DNA of 64,000 bases, taken from assembly GCF_001305575.3 (NCBI RefSeq), contig NZ_CP012373.2, positions 3,234,261 to 3,298,260 of the forward strand, written 5' to 3'. The notes beneath the pieces were generated by a model. It saw only the letters and a program-made list of their open reading frames with translations. It searched no databases and was not told the origin of the DNA. The translations under genes were made by a program, and so were the position numbers. Below are positions 18,645 to 27,053 of this stretch, one piece after another; the stretch's first letter is position 1, and every line of letters starts with the position of its first letter. This stretch comes from Beggiatoa leptomitoformis (GTDB taxonomy: Bacteria > Pseudomonadota > Gammaproteobacteria > Beggiatoales > Beggiatoaceae).

Positions 18645-19685
18645 ATGCACATTTTATTGGTTAAAACATCTTCTTTAGGTGATGTTATTCATACTTTACC
18701 CGCACTTCAAGATGCCTATACACATATACCAACTTTGCGGTGTGATTGGGTTGTAGAAGAGGCTTTTAAGGAAATTCCAACATGGCATCCTGCCGTTGAG
18801 CAGGTCATCCCCTCAGCAATGCGCCGTTGGCGTAAAAACATTAAGCAAACTTTGCACAGCGGTCAATGGCGATATTTTAAAGACAGTCTGCAACAACGTC
18901 ATTATGATTGTATTATTGATGCACAAGGTTTATTAAAAAGTGCTTTTTTGAGTTTGCAGGCGGTTGGAACACGGGCGGGTTTGAGCTGGTCATCTGCGCG
19001 TGAGCCACTCGCCAGTTTATGTTATCAGCGACGATATAAAGTCAATTTTAATCAACATGCTATCATGCGATTGCGCCAATTATTTGCCGCTGTATTGGGT
19101 TATCCTCTCCCCACTACAGCACCTGATTATGGCATTGCTACCTATTTCCAACCGTTCAAACTGGCTAAAGCTGCCCCAACCATCATTTTTTTACATGGTA
19201 CAACATGGGCAAGTAAACAATATCCTGAATCTTACTGGTTTACGTTAGCTGGGTTGGCAATACAAGCGGGGTTTCAAGTCAGATTACCTTATGGCAATGC
19301 CCGTGAACAAAATACAGCCGAAAAAATTCAAGCGGGTGATACTGAACATATTCATCTTATTCCACAAGGCTCGTTAACTGATATGGCAAAAGAATTGTTG
19401 CAAGCGGATATTGTTATTGGTGTGGATACAGGACTTGCACACCTTGCCGCCGCATTGGGCGTGCCTGCTATCACGCTCTATGGTGCAACCCGTCCTGCAT
19501 GGACGGGCACAATGGGATTACACCAAGTTCAACTCCAAACTGCATTTGCTTGTTCCCCTTGCTTACATAAACAGTGTACTTATACAGGAAAAACGCCTGT
19601 GTTTCCTGCCTGTTATGCAAAACTAGCTCCTCAATATATTTGGGAGCAGGTACAAACGTTATTAGCTTCTATGGAAGTGTTGTGA
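18645..19685 (+). CDS. waaC: Lipopolysaccharide heptosyltransferase I (WaaC-like)
   Basis: A 346-residue GT9 glycosyltransferase. The opening MHILLVKTSSLGDVIHTLPA is the hallmark of heptosyltransferase I, which adds the first L-glycero-D-manno-heptose to Kdo2-lipid A at the inner membrane. The C-terminal half has the ADP-heptose-binding segment VIGVDTGLAHLAAALGVPAI and GATRPAWTG. Length fits (about 320-350). The stop TGA overlaps the ATG of the next gene by one base, so the two are translationally coupled. No other LPS core genes are nearby. Confidence 0.9.
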   Translation: MHILLVKTSSLGDVIHTLPALQDAYTHIPTLRCDWVVEEAFKEIPTWHPAVEQVIPSAMRRWRKNIKQTLHSGQWRYFKDSLQQRHYDCIIDAQGLLKSAFLSLQAVGTRAGLSWSSAREPLASLCYQRRYKVNFNQHAIMRLRQLFAAVLGYPLPTTAPDYGIATYFQPFKLAKAAPTIIFLHGTTWASKQYPESYWFTLAGLAIQAGFQVRLPYGNAREQNTAEKIQAGDTEHIHLIPQGSLTDMAKELLQADIVIGVDTGLAHLAAALGVPAITLYGATRPAWTGTMGLHQVQLQTAFACSPCLHKQCTYTGKTPVFPACYAKLAPQYIWEQVQTLLASMEVL

Positions 19686-20569
19686 TGGAATCTTTATTTA
19701 TCCCTTATCAAGCGACCCAAATTTTACCATCTGGCACTGTTTTGGTGCTTGCGCCGCATCCTGATGATGAGGTTTTTGGCTGCGGTGGTGCAATCATGCA
19801 ACATGTTGCACAAGGGGATAAGGTGTGGGTGATTATTTTGACTGATGGCAGTGCTGCAACTCAGCATGTTGATGAAACGGCAAAGTTGCACTACATCCAA
19901 ACCCGTCAAACCGAAAGTCGTGCGGCTGCCAATATTTTAGGATATGGTGAGCCACTTTTTTGGGGAATTCCAGACCGTTATCTACAATGTGAACCAACAC
20001 TGGTAAAAAAATTACAATTATTTATTGAAACACATCATATTCAACGTGTTTACGCGCCATCTCTTGCCGAAATTCATCCAGACCATTATGCCTGCGCACA
20101 ATTAGCCTTAGCCTTGTTAAAACAGGTGGCGCTAACTTATGTGATGTATGAAATTGGTGTTCCTTTACAGCCCAATTGTTTGTTGGACATTACACCATAT
20201 TTATTGCGCAAACAACAAGCAACTAATTGCTTTTCATCACAATTATCTATACAAGATTATGGGCGACACTTACAAGGTTTAAATGTGTATCGTAGCTACA
20301 CGTTACCCGCAACAGTCATTGCGGCTGAAGGTTATTATGCGTTATCAACAGCGCGGTGGCGGGAAAATACGCTATCTCAATTCGGCGGGAGTCGTCAAAC
20401 AGAACAAATGTTACAGATGGCACAGCAACTTATAGAACAAACCAAATATATTGAAGAACTAACCGTTGAGCTACAATCGCTTTATCACAGCACCTCGTGG
20501 CGCATAACAAGCCCGCTGCGTGGTATAAAACGTTTTTGGCACACGGTAAAGCAATTATTGTTGCATTAG
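19685..20569 (+). CDS. PIG-L family deacetylase
   Basis: A 294-residue LmbE/PIG-L-like zinc-dependent N-deacetylase. The zinc/catalytic motif is APHPDDEVFGCGG with His25, Asp27 and Asp28, and IHPDHYA probably carries the third metal ligand. The family removes acetyl from GlcNAc-type sugars. The frame opens at 19574 within the previous gene, but ATG 19685 overlaps the waaC stop by one base and begins the conserved domain. The C-terminal 40 residues (a coiled-coil-like VELQSLYHSTSWRITSPLRG) are found attached to many glycosyltransferases in cell-surface loci. Coupling to waaC suggests action on LPS core or surface glycan. The 3' end overlaps the convergent cheB by 15 bases. Confidence 0.87.
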   Translation: MESLFIPYQATQILPSGTVLVLAPHPDDEVFGCGGAIMQHVAQGDKVWVIILTDGSAATQHVDETAKLHYIQTRQTESRAAANILGYGEPLFWGIPDRYLQCEPTLVKKLQLFIETHHIQRVYAPSLAEIHPDHYACAQLALALLKQVALTYVMYEIGVPLQPNCLLDITPYLLRKQQATNCFSSQLSIQDYGRHLQGLNVYRSYTLPATVIAAEGYYALSTARWRENTLSQFGGSRQTEQMLQMAQQLIEQTKYIEELTVELQSLYHSTSWRITSPLRGIKRFWHTVKQLLLH

Positions 20570-21676
20570 TCTAACGGGATGTTCACAAAGGGATAAAACT
20601 TTACCCGTAATGCTTGATAAAGGTAAAATAAAATCAACCCCTCCCCAATTAACCGCCTCTCCCGGCATTCCCCACACCACACTCGTTTCCCTATCCTGAG
20701 CAATGGTAAGCGCGCCTGCGTCGTGCATTTCTTTCATTCCCCTTGCGCCATCATCTCCCATTCCCGTTAGGATTATACCGATTGCATTAGGTCCAACATT
20801 TTGCGCGATAGAACGAAATAACACATCAACAGAAGGACGATGACGATTGACAGGTTGCCCATCATCTAAATGACAAACATAGCGCGCGCCATCCCTGACA
20901 ACCAGCAAATGATGACTACTTCCCGGTGCAATATAAACATGTCCCGGTAAAATAACGTCCCCATCTTTCGCCTCTAAGACTTGCATCACAGAAATCTGGT
21001 TCATTCTATGCGTAAATGAAGTGCTGAATACAGCAGGAATATGTTGACTAATCACAATACCGGGTGCATTCGCAGGCATCGTAGAAAGCAATACTTTAAT
21101 CGCCTCTGTCCCCCCTGTCGACGCGCCAATCGCTACAATTTTTTCTGTGGTTTTAAAATGGCGGGGGAATTTACTAATTGTATTTTCTAAAATAATATCC
21201 GCAGAGAATTTAGGCAATACTTTTAATGGCTGTGACGCAAGCGCGATTTTTTTATAATCCACCATCGGCTTTACTTTGGCTTCTGCCGCCATGCGAATTT
21301 TACCGTTGATTTCTTGCGCATATTCATAAAAGGTATCCGCAATATCAATTTGTGGTTTAGAAACATAGTCGATAGCACCATATTCCAATGCTTGCAAAGT
21401 AGTTTCTGCCCCTTTTTCTGTTAATGCAGAAACCATAACCACAGGCATAGGATGCAACCGCATTAAATTACGTAAAAAAGCCAGCCCATCCATCCGTGGC
21501 ATTTCAACATCTAATGTTAAAACATCTGGATTTAACTCTTTAATCTTACGTTTAGCAATATAAGGGTCACTAGCGGTGCCGACAACTTCTAAATCAGGTG
21601 TCGCATTAATAATTTTGCTCAACATCTGCCGAATTAATGCAGAATCGTCGACCACAAGAACCCGTATTTTATCCAC
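20555..21676 (-). CDS. cheB: Chemotaxis methylesterase/deamidase CheB
   Basis: A 373-residue protein with an N-terminal response-regulator receiver (phosphoacceptor Asp56 in VLTLDVEMPRMDG) and a C-terminal methylesterase domain. The catalytic Ser is in IGASTGGTEA, His in ISQHIPAVFS and Asp in LTGMGDDGA. Phosphorylated CheB removes methyl groups from receptor glutamates for adaptation. The start is GTG at 21676. It follows cheD by 21 bases in the order cheR-cheD-cheB. No cheA, cheW or receptor gene is in this window, so the kinase that phosphorylates it lies elsewhere. Confidence 0.97.
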   Translation of the reverse strand: MDKIRVLVVDDSALIRQMLSKIINATPDLEVVGTASDPYIAKRKIKELNPDVLTLDVEMPRMDGLAFLRNLMRLHPMPVVMVSALTEKGAETTLQALEYGAIDYVSKPQIDIADTFYEYAQEINGKIRMAAEAKVKPMVDYKKIALASQPLKVLPKFSADIILENTISKFPRHFKTTEKIVAIGASTGGTEAIKVLLSTMPANAPGIVISQHIPAVFSTSFTHRMNQISVMQVLEAKDGDVILPGHVYIAPGSSHHLLVVRDGARYVCHLDDGQPVNRHRPSVDVLFRSIAQNVGPNAIGIILTGMGDDGARGMKEMHDAGALTIAQDRETSVVWGMPGEAVNWGGVDFILPLSSITGKVLSLCEHPVRLMQQ

Positions 21677-21697
21677 TTGTCTGCCTCATTATTTTTC

Positions 21698-22321
21698 TTA
21701 AAATAAATCCACATCCCCACCAACGGGCTGTTTTTGTAAATCTGACTGATACACCTTTTCTCTTTCTAAAATAGCCTGTTCCATTGCACGTAATTTTTTA
21801 ATCCGTACCAACCCTGTTAAGGGATAAAACATAATTTTTCGTGGATAAATATCGCCCAAATCTTCTGCTACTAATTTTAAGCCTTCTAATTTAATATAAT
21901 TTCTCACAAAATCAATGTTTTGTTGTCCAATATTCGCCATATTTTTCATAATTTGTCCCCCCCCAAATAACTTAACTTCTAAATATTGTCGTTTACCACC
22001 ATATTTAAGAATCTCATTTACCACATGCTCCATTGCATAATTACCATAACGCATCGCCGCACTCACATGTGTTGTATCCCAAGGAGAGACATCCATTTGC
22101 TGCACAGGGAGCATAAAATGATTCATTCCTCCAATTTTATTAACGGCATCACGAACACATGCAGACACACAAGACCCTACCACTGTCGTGATAATTTCAT
22201 CATGACGAGTAACATAAGATTCTCCAGGTAATATCTTGGCAATGTGCGCATTTGTGTGATAATCCCAATAGCGTTTTATATGCTCATAACCTGGTAATGT
22301 GCGTGATGGTTCTGGTGGCAT
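21698..22321 (-). CDS. cheD: Chemoreceptor glutamine deamidase CheD
   Basis: A 207-residue CheD. The catalytic region TTVVGSCVSACVRD holds the nucleophilic Cys, GGMNHFMLP holds the His, and VKLFGGGQIM is the conserved later motif. CheD deamidates specific receptor glutamines and can also interact with CheC phosphatases. Sandwiched between cheR (92 bases upstream) and cheB (21 bases downstream) on the same strand, it is part of an adaptation operon. Confidence 0.96.
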   Translation of the reverse strand: MPPEPSRTLPGYEHIKRYWDYHTNAHIAKILPGESYVTRHDEIITTVVGSCVSACVRDAVNKIGGMNHFMLPVQQMDVSPWDTTHVSAAMRYGNYAMEHVVNEILKYGGKRQYLEVKLFGGGQIMKNMANIGQQNIDFVRNYIKLEGLKLVAEDLGDIYPRKIMFYPLTGLVRIKKLRAMEQAILEREKVYQSDLQKQPVGGDVDLF

Positions 22322-22413
22322 TATTTAATTTAAAAAGGTCACATGCAAAATGACAACGATGAAATGGAAAATGGCTGGTAATCAAACATATTTAACCAAA
22401 AAATATTATTGTT

Positions 22414-23238
22414 TCAGCATGTCCTAATATACATTGTTCTTTGTAATAAACGAAAACGTTGGCTTAACTGAAATAAATTCTCAGAGTGTCCGATAAATAA
22501 ATATCGATCTGCACCCAAAACATCCGCAAAACGACTAAATAACACCTTCTGTGTTTCTTTATTAAAATAAATCACCACATTTCGACAAAAAATCAAATCG
22601 AAAGGACCATGTATAGGCCAGCTATCCATCAAGTTAAGTTGTTTAAAAAGAATCATCTCTTTCAATTCAGGCACAACAATCACCCGCCCCGCATAACTAC
22701 CAACCCCTTTTTTAAACCAACGACGCAATCGCTCGGGTGATAAACCGTTTAAACGATCTTCCTCATAAATACCCTTATCAGCCTTCTGCAACACATTAGA
22801 ATCTAAATCGGTCGCCAGAATTTTGACATCCCATCCTTGTGGCATGGTTTCTTTAACAACCATCGCAATTGAATACGCTTCTTCACCACTAGCACAACCT
22901 GCTGACCAGATACGAATACGACGTGTTGCCAAATTTTTTATGCGCAAATCGGGTAAGACATTTTTTGCCAAATACTCAAAATGATATGGCTCGCGAAAAA
23001 AAGCAGTTAAATTAGTTGTCACTGCATTGACAAAATGAATCAACTCCTCCGTATTTCCCGCACGCAATAAATTGTAATAACTCGTAAAACTATCAATTTT
23101 TAACACCCGCAAGCGACGAGACAGGCGACTATAAAGCATTTCCTGCTTATGATCGGACAAACTAATCCCTGTTTCTTCATTTACCAATTCGCGCAACAAG
23201 TCAAAATCTTGCCGAGTAAAACGGAACTCTCGTTCCAT
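22414..23238 (-). CDS. cheR: Chemotaxis protein methyltransferase CheR
   Basis: A 274-residue CheR. The N-terminal all-helical domain (FTRQDFDLLRELVNEETGIS) is followed by a SAM-dependent methyltransferase fold: SAGCASGEEAYSIAM binds SAM, and DLIFCRNVVIYFN is the conserved post-motif. It methylates receptor glutamates using S-adenosylmethionine. ATG 23238 is preferred over the adjacent GTG at 23241. It lies about 20 bases downstream of a STAS-domain gene, making the order STAS-cheR-cheD-cheB. The length is normal. Confidence 0.96.
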   Translation of the reverse strand: MEREFRFTRQDFDLLRELVNEETGISLSDHKQEMLYSRLSRRLRVLKIDSFTSYYNLLRAGNTEELIHFVNAVTTNLTAFFREPYHFEYLAKNVLPDLRIKNLATRRIRIWSAGCASGEEAYSIAMVVKETMPQGWDVKILATDLDSNVLQKADKGIYEEDRLNGLSPERLRRWFKKGVGSYAGRVIVVPELKEMILFKQLNLMDSWPIHGPFDLIFCRNVVIYFNKETQKVLFSRFADVLGADRYLFIGHSENLFQLSQRFRLLQRTMYIRTC

Positions 23239-23257
23239 CACCCTCTTCTCCCGTTTT

Positions 23258-23587
23258 TCATAGCTTAGGTAAATTCAATTGTGCAGATAAATCTAACAAC
23301 ATTGCTGCCTCACAGATAACGGAAGAAGGTGATTGCCAGCCTATAGTGACGGTTGCTTGCGAGATAAACGCCAGTAATAATTGCAAAGTTGCCGTATCAA
23401 TGCGCTCTACCTCAGCACCATATAATTGCACTCTCCGCCCAACGTTCTGCTGAAGTTGTTTATGTAAATCAATAATATTCGTTAGTGTTGAGCTTTGACT
23501 TAAAGGAATTGTTACCCACTGCCGACTGTTGTCTGTCAATGAGGGGAGGGTGGGCAGGGTAGTATCTATATTAGGGACAGCATTCAT
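23258..23587 (-). CDS. STAS-domain protein of the chemotaxis operon
   Basis: A 109-residue single-domain protein resembling anti-sigma-factor-antagonist/STAS proteins (VTIPLSQSSTLTNIIDLHKQ ... VERIDTATLQLLLAFISQA). The usual phosphorylatable Ser site (D-S/T-A-G/T) reads DTAT here, so a Thr could be the target. In other bacteria small STAS proteins sit at the head of chemotaxis operons. The partner kinase or phosphatase is not in this window. First gene of the cheR-cheD-cheB block, about 20 bases before cheR. Confidence 0.75.
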   Translation of the reverse strand: MNAVPNIDTTLPTLPSLTDNSRQWVTIPLSQSSTLTNIIDLHKQLQQNVGRRVQLYGAEVERIDTATLQLLLAFISQATVTIGWQSPSSVICEAAMLLDLSAQLNLPKL

Positions 23588-23753
23588 ACTGAGTGGTAGG
23601 CATTTGAGTTTAATAGTGAATGGAAATAAATTTTATTCTAAGTCCAACAACCAGAAATCGCTAGTCAAAAACAACACAATGTAAAATAAAAACACGACAT
23701 GACACGGCTTTTTTTCAATCAAATAGCTGAATAAACATGACTGACACAAAAAT

Positions 23754-23788
23754 CATGGTGTACTACATACCTATTGTAATACACCATG
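23754..23788 (-). terminator. Terminator downstream of the Fae-like gene
   Basis: CATGGTGTA-x-TACA pairs with TGTA-x-TACACCATG (13 bp with one internal mismatch, 7-base loop). On the minus strand it is followed by ATTTTTGTG. It lies 12 bases beyond the fae-like stop codon. Confidence 0.8.
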
Positions 23789-23800
23789 CGAGTTTAAAAT

Positions 23801-24334
23801 TTATTTTACATCAGGGTCATACATCTCATGCTTAATCTTATGCCGATTAGCAATCAACGTATCGATGTCAGGCTCATCTTTTAACGCCCGCGCAATTGCA
23901 AGCTTAGTTGCCTCATAATTGGTGCGATACAAATCTTTCTCATCAGGATTTTTGACACACGCAGGATCAATCCAAACCATAATAATCATACAAAGATTAT
24001 TCACTTGATCACGCGGGATAACGCCCTCAATCACACAATCTAAAATCGCATCAGCCGTTGCCGCTTGTACAACGCCACCGTACAGATTCACATAATCCAT
24101 ACTTTTCATCGTTACTTTAGGCACTATTAACGCCGCAGGACGAATTTGCTGATTACACGCCCGAATCACAAACATCCGCGTATGACCTTCCGTCTGCCCC
24201 ATCAAATTCGCAAACGCATAACCAACAGGACCATTTACATCCCCAATAATAATTTCTGGCATTGCGTCTGTCCCCTGCTCATTAGACGCAAAAACGGTGG
24301 CTTCCCCTGTTTTAAATATAATTTTTTCAGACAT
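23801..24334 (-). CDS. Formaldehyde-activating-enzyme-like protein lacking the catalytic His
   Basis: A 177-residue homologue of Fae, which condenses formaldehyde with tetrahydromethanopterin in methylotrophs. GEATVFASNE, then GPVGYAFANLM, VIRACNQQIRPAALIVPKVT and a YEATKLAIARAL end match the family. In characterised Fae the catalytic His precedes DL-IIG by one turn. Here the aligned residue appears to be Met25 (DAMPEIIIG), and the preceding loop is three residues longer. It is therefore probably a Fae-like paralogue of changed or unknown activity rather than a true Fae. It has its own terminator and stands alone between che and sulfurtransferase genes. Confidence 0.75.
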   Translation of the reverse strand: MSEKIIFKTGEATVFASNEQGTDAMPEIIIGDVNGPVGYAFANLMGQTEGHTRMFVIRACNQQIRPAALIVPKVTMKSMDYVNLYGGVVQAATADAILDCVIEGVIPRDQVNNLCMIIMVWIDPACVKNPDEKDLYRTNYEATKLAIARALKDEPDIDTLIANRHKIKHEMYDPDVK

Positions 24335-24381
24335 TTACAATAAATCCCCTTTGGTTTTAAAAAATAACGTACAAAAACAAC

Positions 24382-25233
24382 TTATTCACCTTTTGCAATC
24401 GGACGTTGACTATCCGTAATCCATTCGCTCCAAGAACCTGCATACAACTTTGAACCCTGCAAACCAGCCGCCTCCATTGCCAATAAATTATGACACGCTG
24501 TCACCCCAGAACCACAAGAATGAATAATATGATCAGGTTTAATATTTGGATGACCATTCAAATGCGCAAACCGCTGATGCAACAAATCCGCAGATAAAAA
24601 ATTCCCCTCAACATCCAAATTACCCGAAAACGGCAAATTAATCGCACTTGGAATATGACCCGCAACAGGGTCTAACGGCTCTTGCTCCCCGCGAAACCGT
24701 TCAGGCGCGCGCGCATCAATTAACAACCACGCTTTTGTTTTTAAATGCTCTTCTAATACATGCGTTGTTACCCATAAACTATCATCAGGCTGCGCAATAA
24801 ATTCTTTTACTGTAGGATGGCTTGGTGTATGACTCACAGGCAACCCCTCTTTTTGCCAACGCGGAAACCCACCGTTTAACACCGCGACAGAAGAATGACC
24901 TAACCAACGCAATAACCACCACATCCGAACAGCAATACTCCCCGCACTATCATCATAAATAATTACCTGCGTATTTTTATCCACCCCCCACAAACTCAAC
25001 TTATGCGCCAACGTATGCGGTGTAGGTAAAGGATGCCGTCCTGTATCTGACGATTTTGCCGAAGCAAGGTCTTTATCCAAATCGGCATAACGCGCATGAG
25101 GAATATGTGCAGACAAATACTGTTGATGTCCTAACTCAGGCTGGGTCATGGCAAAACGACAATCGAAAATAACCCAATTCGGGTCATCTAAATGCGCAAT
25201 TAACTGCGCAGGCGTAATTAAAGTTTGATACAT
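24382..25233 (-). CDS. sseA: 3-mercaptopyruvate sulfurtransferase-type rhodanese
   Basis: A 283-residue two-domain rhodanese. The active-site loop CGSGVTAC, with the Cys in the C-terminal domain, is the mercaptopyruvate sulfurtransferase version; thiosulfate rhodaneses usually have CRKGVT. The N-terminal domain lacks the Cys loop, as expected. It transfers sulfane sulfur to thiols or cyanide. ATG 25233 is chosen because GAGGA lies just before it; the frame is open to 25323 but the upstream segment has no family resemblance. Single gene, 48 bases from the fae-like start on the same strand. Confidence 0.9.
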   Translation of the reverse strand: MYQTLITPAQLIAHLDDPNWVIFDCRFAMTQPELGHQQYLSAHIPHARYADLDKDLASAKSSDTGRHPLPTPHTLAHKLSLWGVDKNTQVIIYDDSAGSIAVRMWWLLRWLGHSSVAVLNGGFPRWQKEGLPVSHTPSHPTVKEFIAQPDDSLWVTTHVLEEHLKTKAWLLIDARAPERFRGEQEPLDPVAGHIPSAINLPFSGNLDVEGNFLSADLLHQRFAHLNGHPNIKPDHIIHSCGSGVTACHNLLAMEAAGLQGSKLYAGSWSEWITDSQRPIAKGE

Positions 25234-25505
25234 GACATTCCTCGACCGTTTAGGCAAGTGACTCGATAGAAATAGGGAATAGAAAATATAACCCTGCCAT
25301 TTTCTAACACATGCTACAGGCATTCAATGGATTTCGGCGAAGAATCAGGGAAAATAAGAAAAGGGCAAATAAATCCGATACGCTATACCCCATAGATACC
25401 TATATGATGATATATTAAAATAATGTCATGATTTACGACGTAAGATATTGTAATTTAATTAAAAAACAAAATAAAACACCTGAATTACTCCTGCTCATTG
25501 ATATA

Positions 25506-25705
25506 TTAGGAAGAATCAATATTCACCTGAATTTTTACATCACCAATAAACAAATCGTTACGAAAAGCATCACTAATGGGCAAATTAGCAGCAGGCAATG
25601 TATCTACTCCCCCGCCATTCTTTCCAATTCTTCCATCGTCAACTCGCCATCATCTAGTGCGGTTTCAGCTTGAAATTTATCAGATATTGTTATGGTTTTT
25701 ACCAT
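25506..25705 (-). pseudogene. Frameshifted double-glycine-leader peptide (RiPP/bacteriocin-like precursor)
   Basis: Starting at ATG 25705, the frame reads MVKTITISDKFQAETA, then LDDGELTMEELERMAGE and stops at 25604. One base added to the run of five C on the plus strand (25609-25613; G on the coding strand) turns the end into ELERMAGG and continues as VDTLPAANLP, ISDAFRNDLF, IGDVKIQVNIDSS to TAA at 25506, giving 66 residues. EELERMAGG is a typical double-glycine leader end recognised by C39-peptidase transporters, and the acidic leader resembles Nif11/CTB-type peptides. No Shine-Dalgarno sequence or transporter gene was seen. The core has no Cys. The break is either a real mutation, slippage, or a sequence error. 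Confidence 0.55.
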
Positions 25706-25800
25706 AATTAAAGTTATTGTTGGAAAATATAGGTAACGTTAAGTCTTTAAAAAAAGACAACACATAAGCCATAAAATTATGATGAATAATAACACCATTA

Positions 25801-26951
25801 TTATAAATCAATATCATGCAATCGTACCCATTCAGCAAATAAAGGGACGCGCATTTTCCAGTGTTTATCATTATCTTGCACGATATACGCATGACGCTTT
25901 AAACGGCGTAACGCCTCGCGATGACTGGGCGGTTCTTGGTTAATAAGTTGGCGCACGGTTTCGCGACAGGTTTCTTGCTCACAAAATTGCGTCCAAAAGA
26001 CTGATTGAGGCATTACACCAGAATCTAAGGCAATTTCTACCGCCTTATCTAAATCTGTTTGTGTCATTTGGCGACGATTATCACGATTTGCATAATCAAC
26101 TAAATTTTGACAAATGAGCTGTAATAAATGCGGATGTCCTTGCGTTAAATCATAAATTTTTTGCACTACTTCGGCAGGATATTGTAAGTTTTTAACTGGT
26201 TCAGTAAGTAAGCGTTTACTGTCTGTTTCACTTAAATAATCTACTGTTAGCGTTTGCGCTTGGACAAAATAATCGCTCCAGCGTGGATTCTCTAACTCAT
26301 CTAAATAAGCCGAACCAATCAATAAAAAAACAATACGGTTTTGTCGTTGTAAAAAACTCCGTATAGCGGCTAATAATCGCCCGCCAGTATCTGGGGATTT
26401 GCGAAAAATATCAGTATGCAACATTTCATATTCATCCAGCGCGAAAATGATTTTTTTCGCTTGGTGTTCGCTTTCACGAAATAAATGGGTTTCTAACGTT
26501 GCCCAATCGTCTAACCAGTCGCCTGTTGGTTGCCACGCTTTCGCCGTTGTCAGGTGCATTTTTTCATTAAACTGCTGATATAAATTAGCAAGCCAACTTT
26601 CTACAGTTGTAAATCTTGCGTAATCACCAAAAACCGACTGCCCAGTAAATCGGGCAAAAAGTTTAATAAACTGGTTTTTCCGACGCGCCGTTGTCCCCGA
26701 ATCAGAAAAAAGGGCAATTCTTGTGCAGTGAGTAATTTAGTTGTAATCGTATCGCGTAAATCTTCGCGCCCGAAGAAAACTGTCTGATTTTTATGTGGAG
26801 AGAGAGGATTACCCGCTAAATAAACATTAGGCGTAATCGGCTCAAGCTGGCGCATTTGCTCGGCTAATTCTTGCTGTTTATCTTTAGTCGCCGTGAGCCA
26901 TTGTTTTATTACAGGAATATAATAGTGATTCCAGTGCGGAGATTCGCGCAA
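25801..26951 (-). pseudogene. AAA-like ATPase, broken by a one-base frameshift
   Basis: Two frames together make one STAND/ATPase_2-like protein. 26601-26951 carries FFGREDLRDTI and Walker A IRGQRRVGKTSLLNFL, then stops. 25801-26559 continues with Walker B-like IIFALDEYEML, a NLQYPAEVVQKIYDLTQGHP segment and a winged-helix end (SHREALRRLKRHAYIV). Adding one A in the CAACT segment at about 26605-26609 gives DLQTVESWLANLYQ and joins them. No ATG start exists for the first part; it opens upstream from the TTG at 26951 to about 27050. These ATPases often occur next to small peptides. The leader-peptide gene follows 95 bases downstream. Confidence 0.6.
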
Positions 26952-27053
26952 AGTCAGTTCATAAAACTGCTGAAGTTGTTGCGCAAATTGCTTAAAAAAT
27001 AAGTTTTTTTGTGATGTAGCGTAGATTTTAGCAATTGAGGAGAAAAAAGATTA

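Noticed and set aside
25428-25673. An 81-codon plus-strand frame
   Set aside because: Lies antisense to the double-glycine-leader peptide gene, which has the more protein-like reading.
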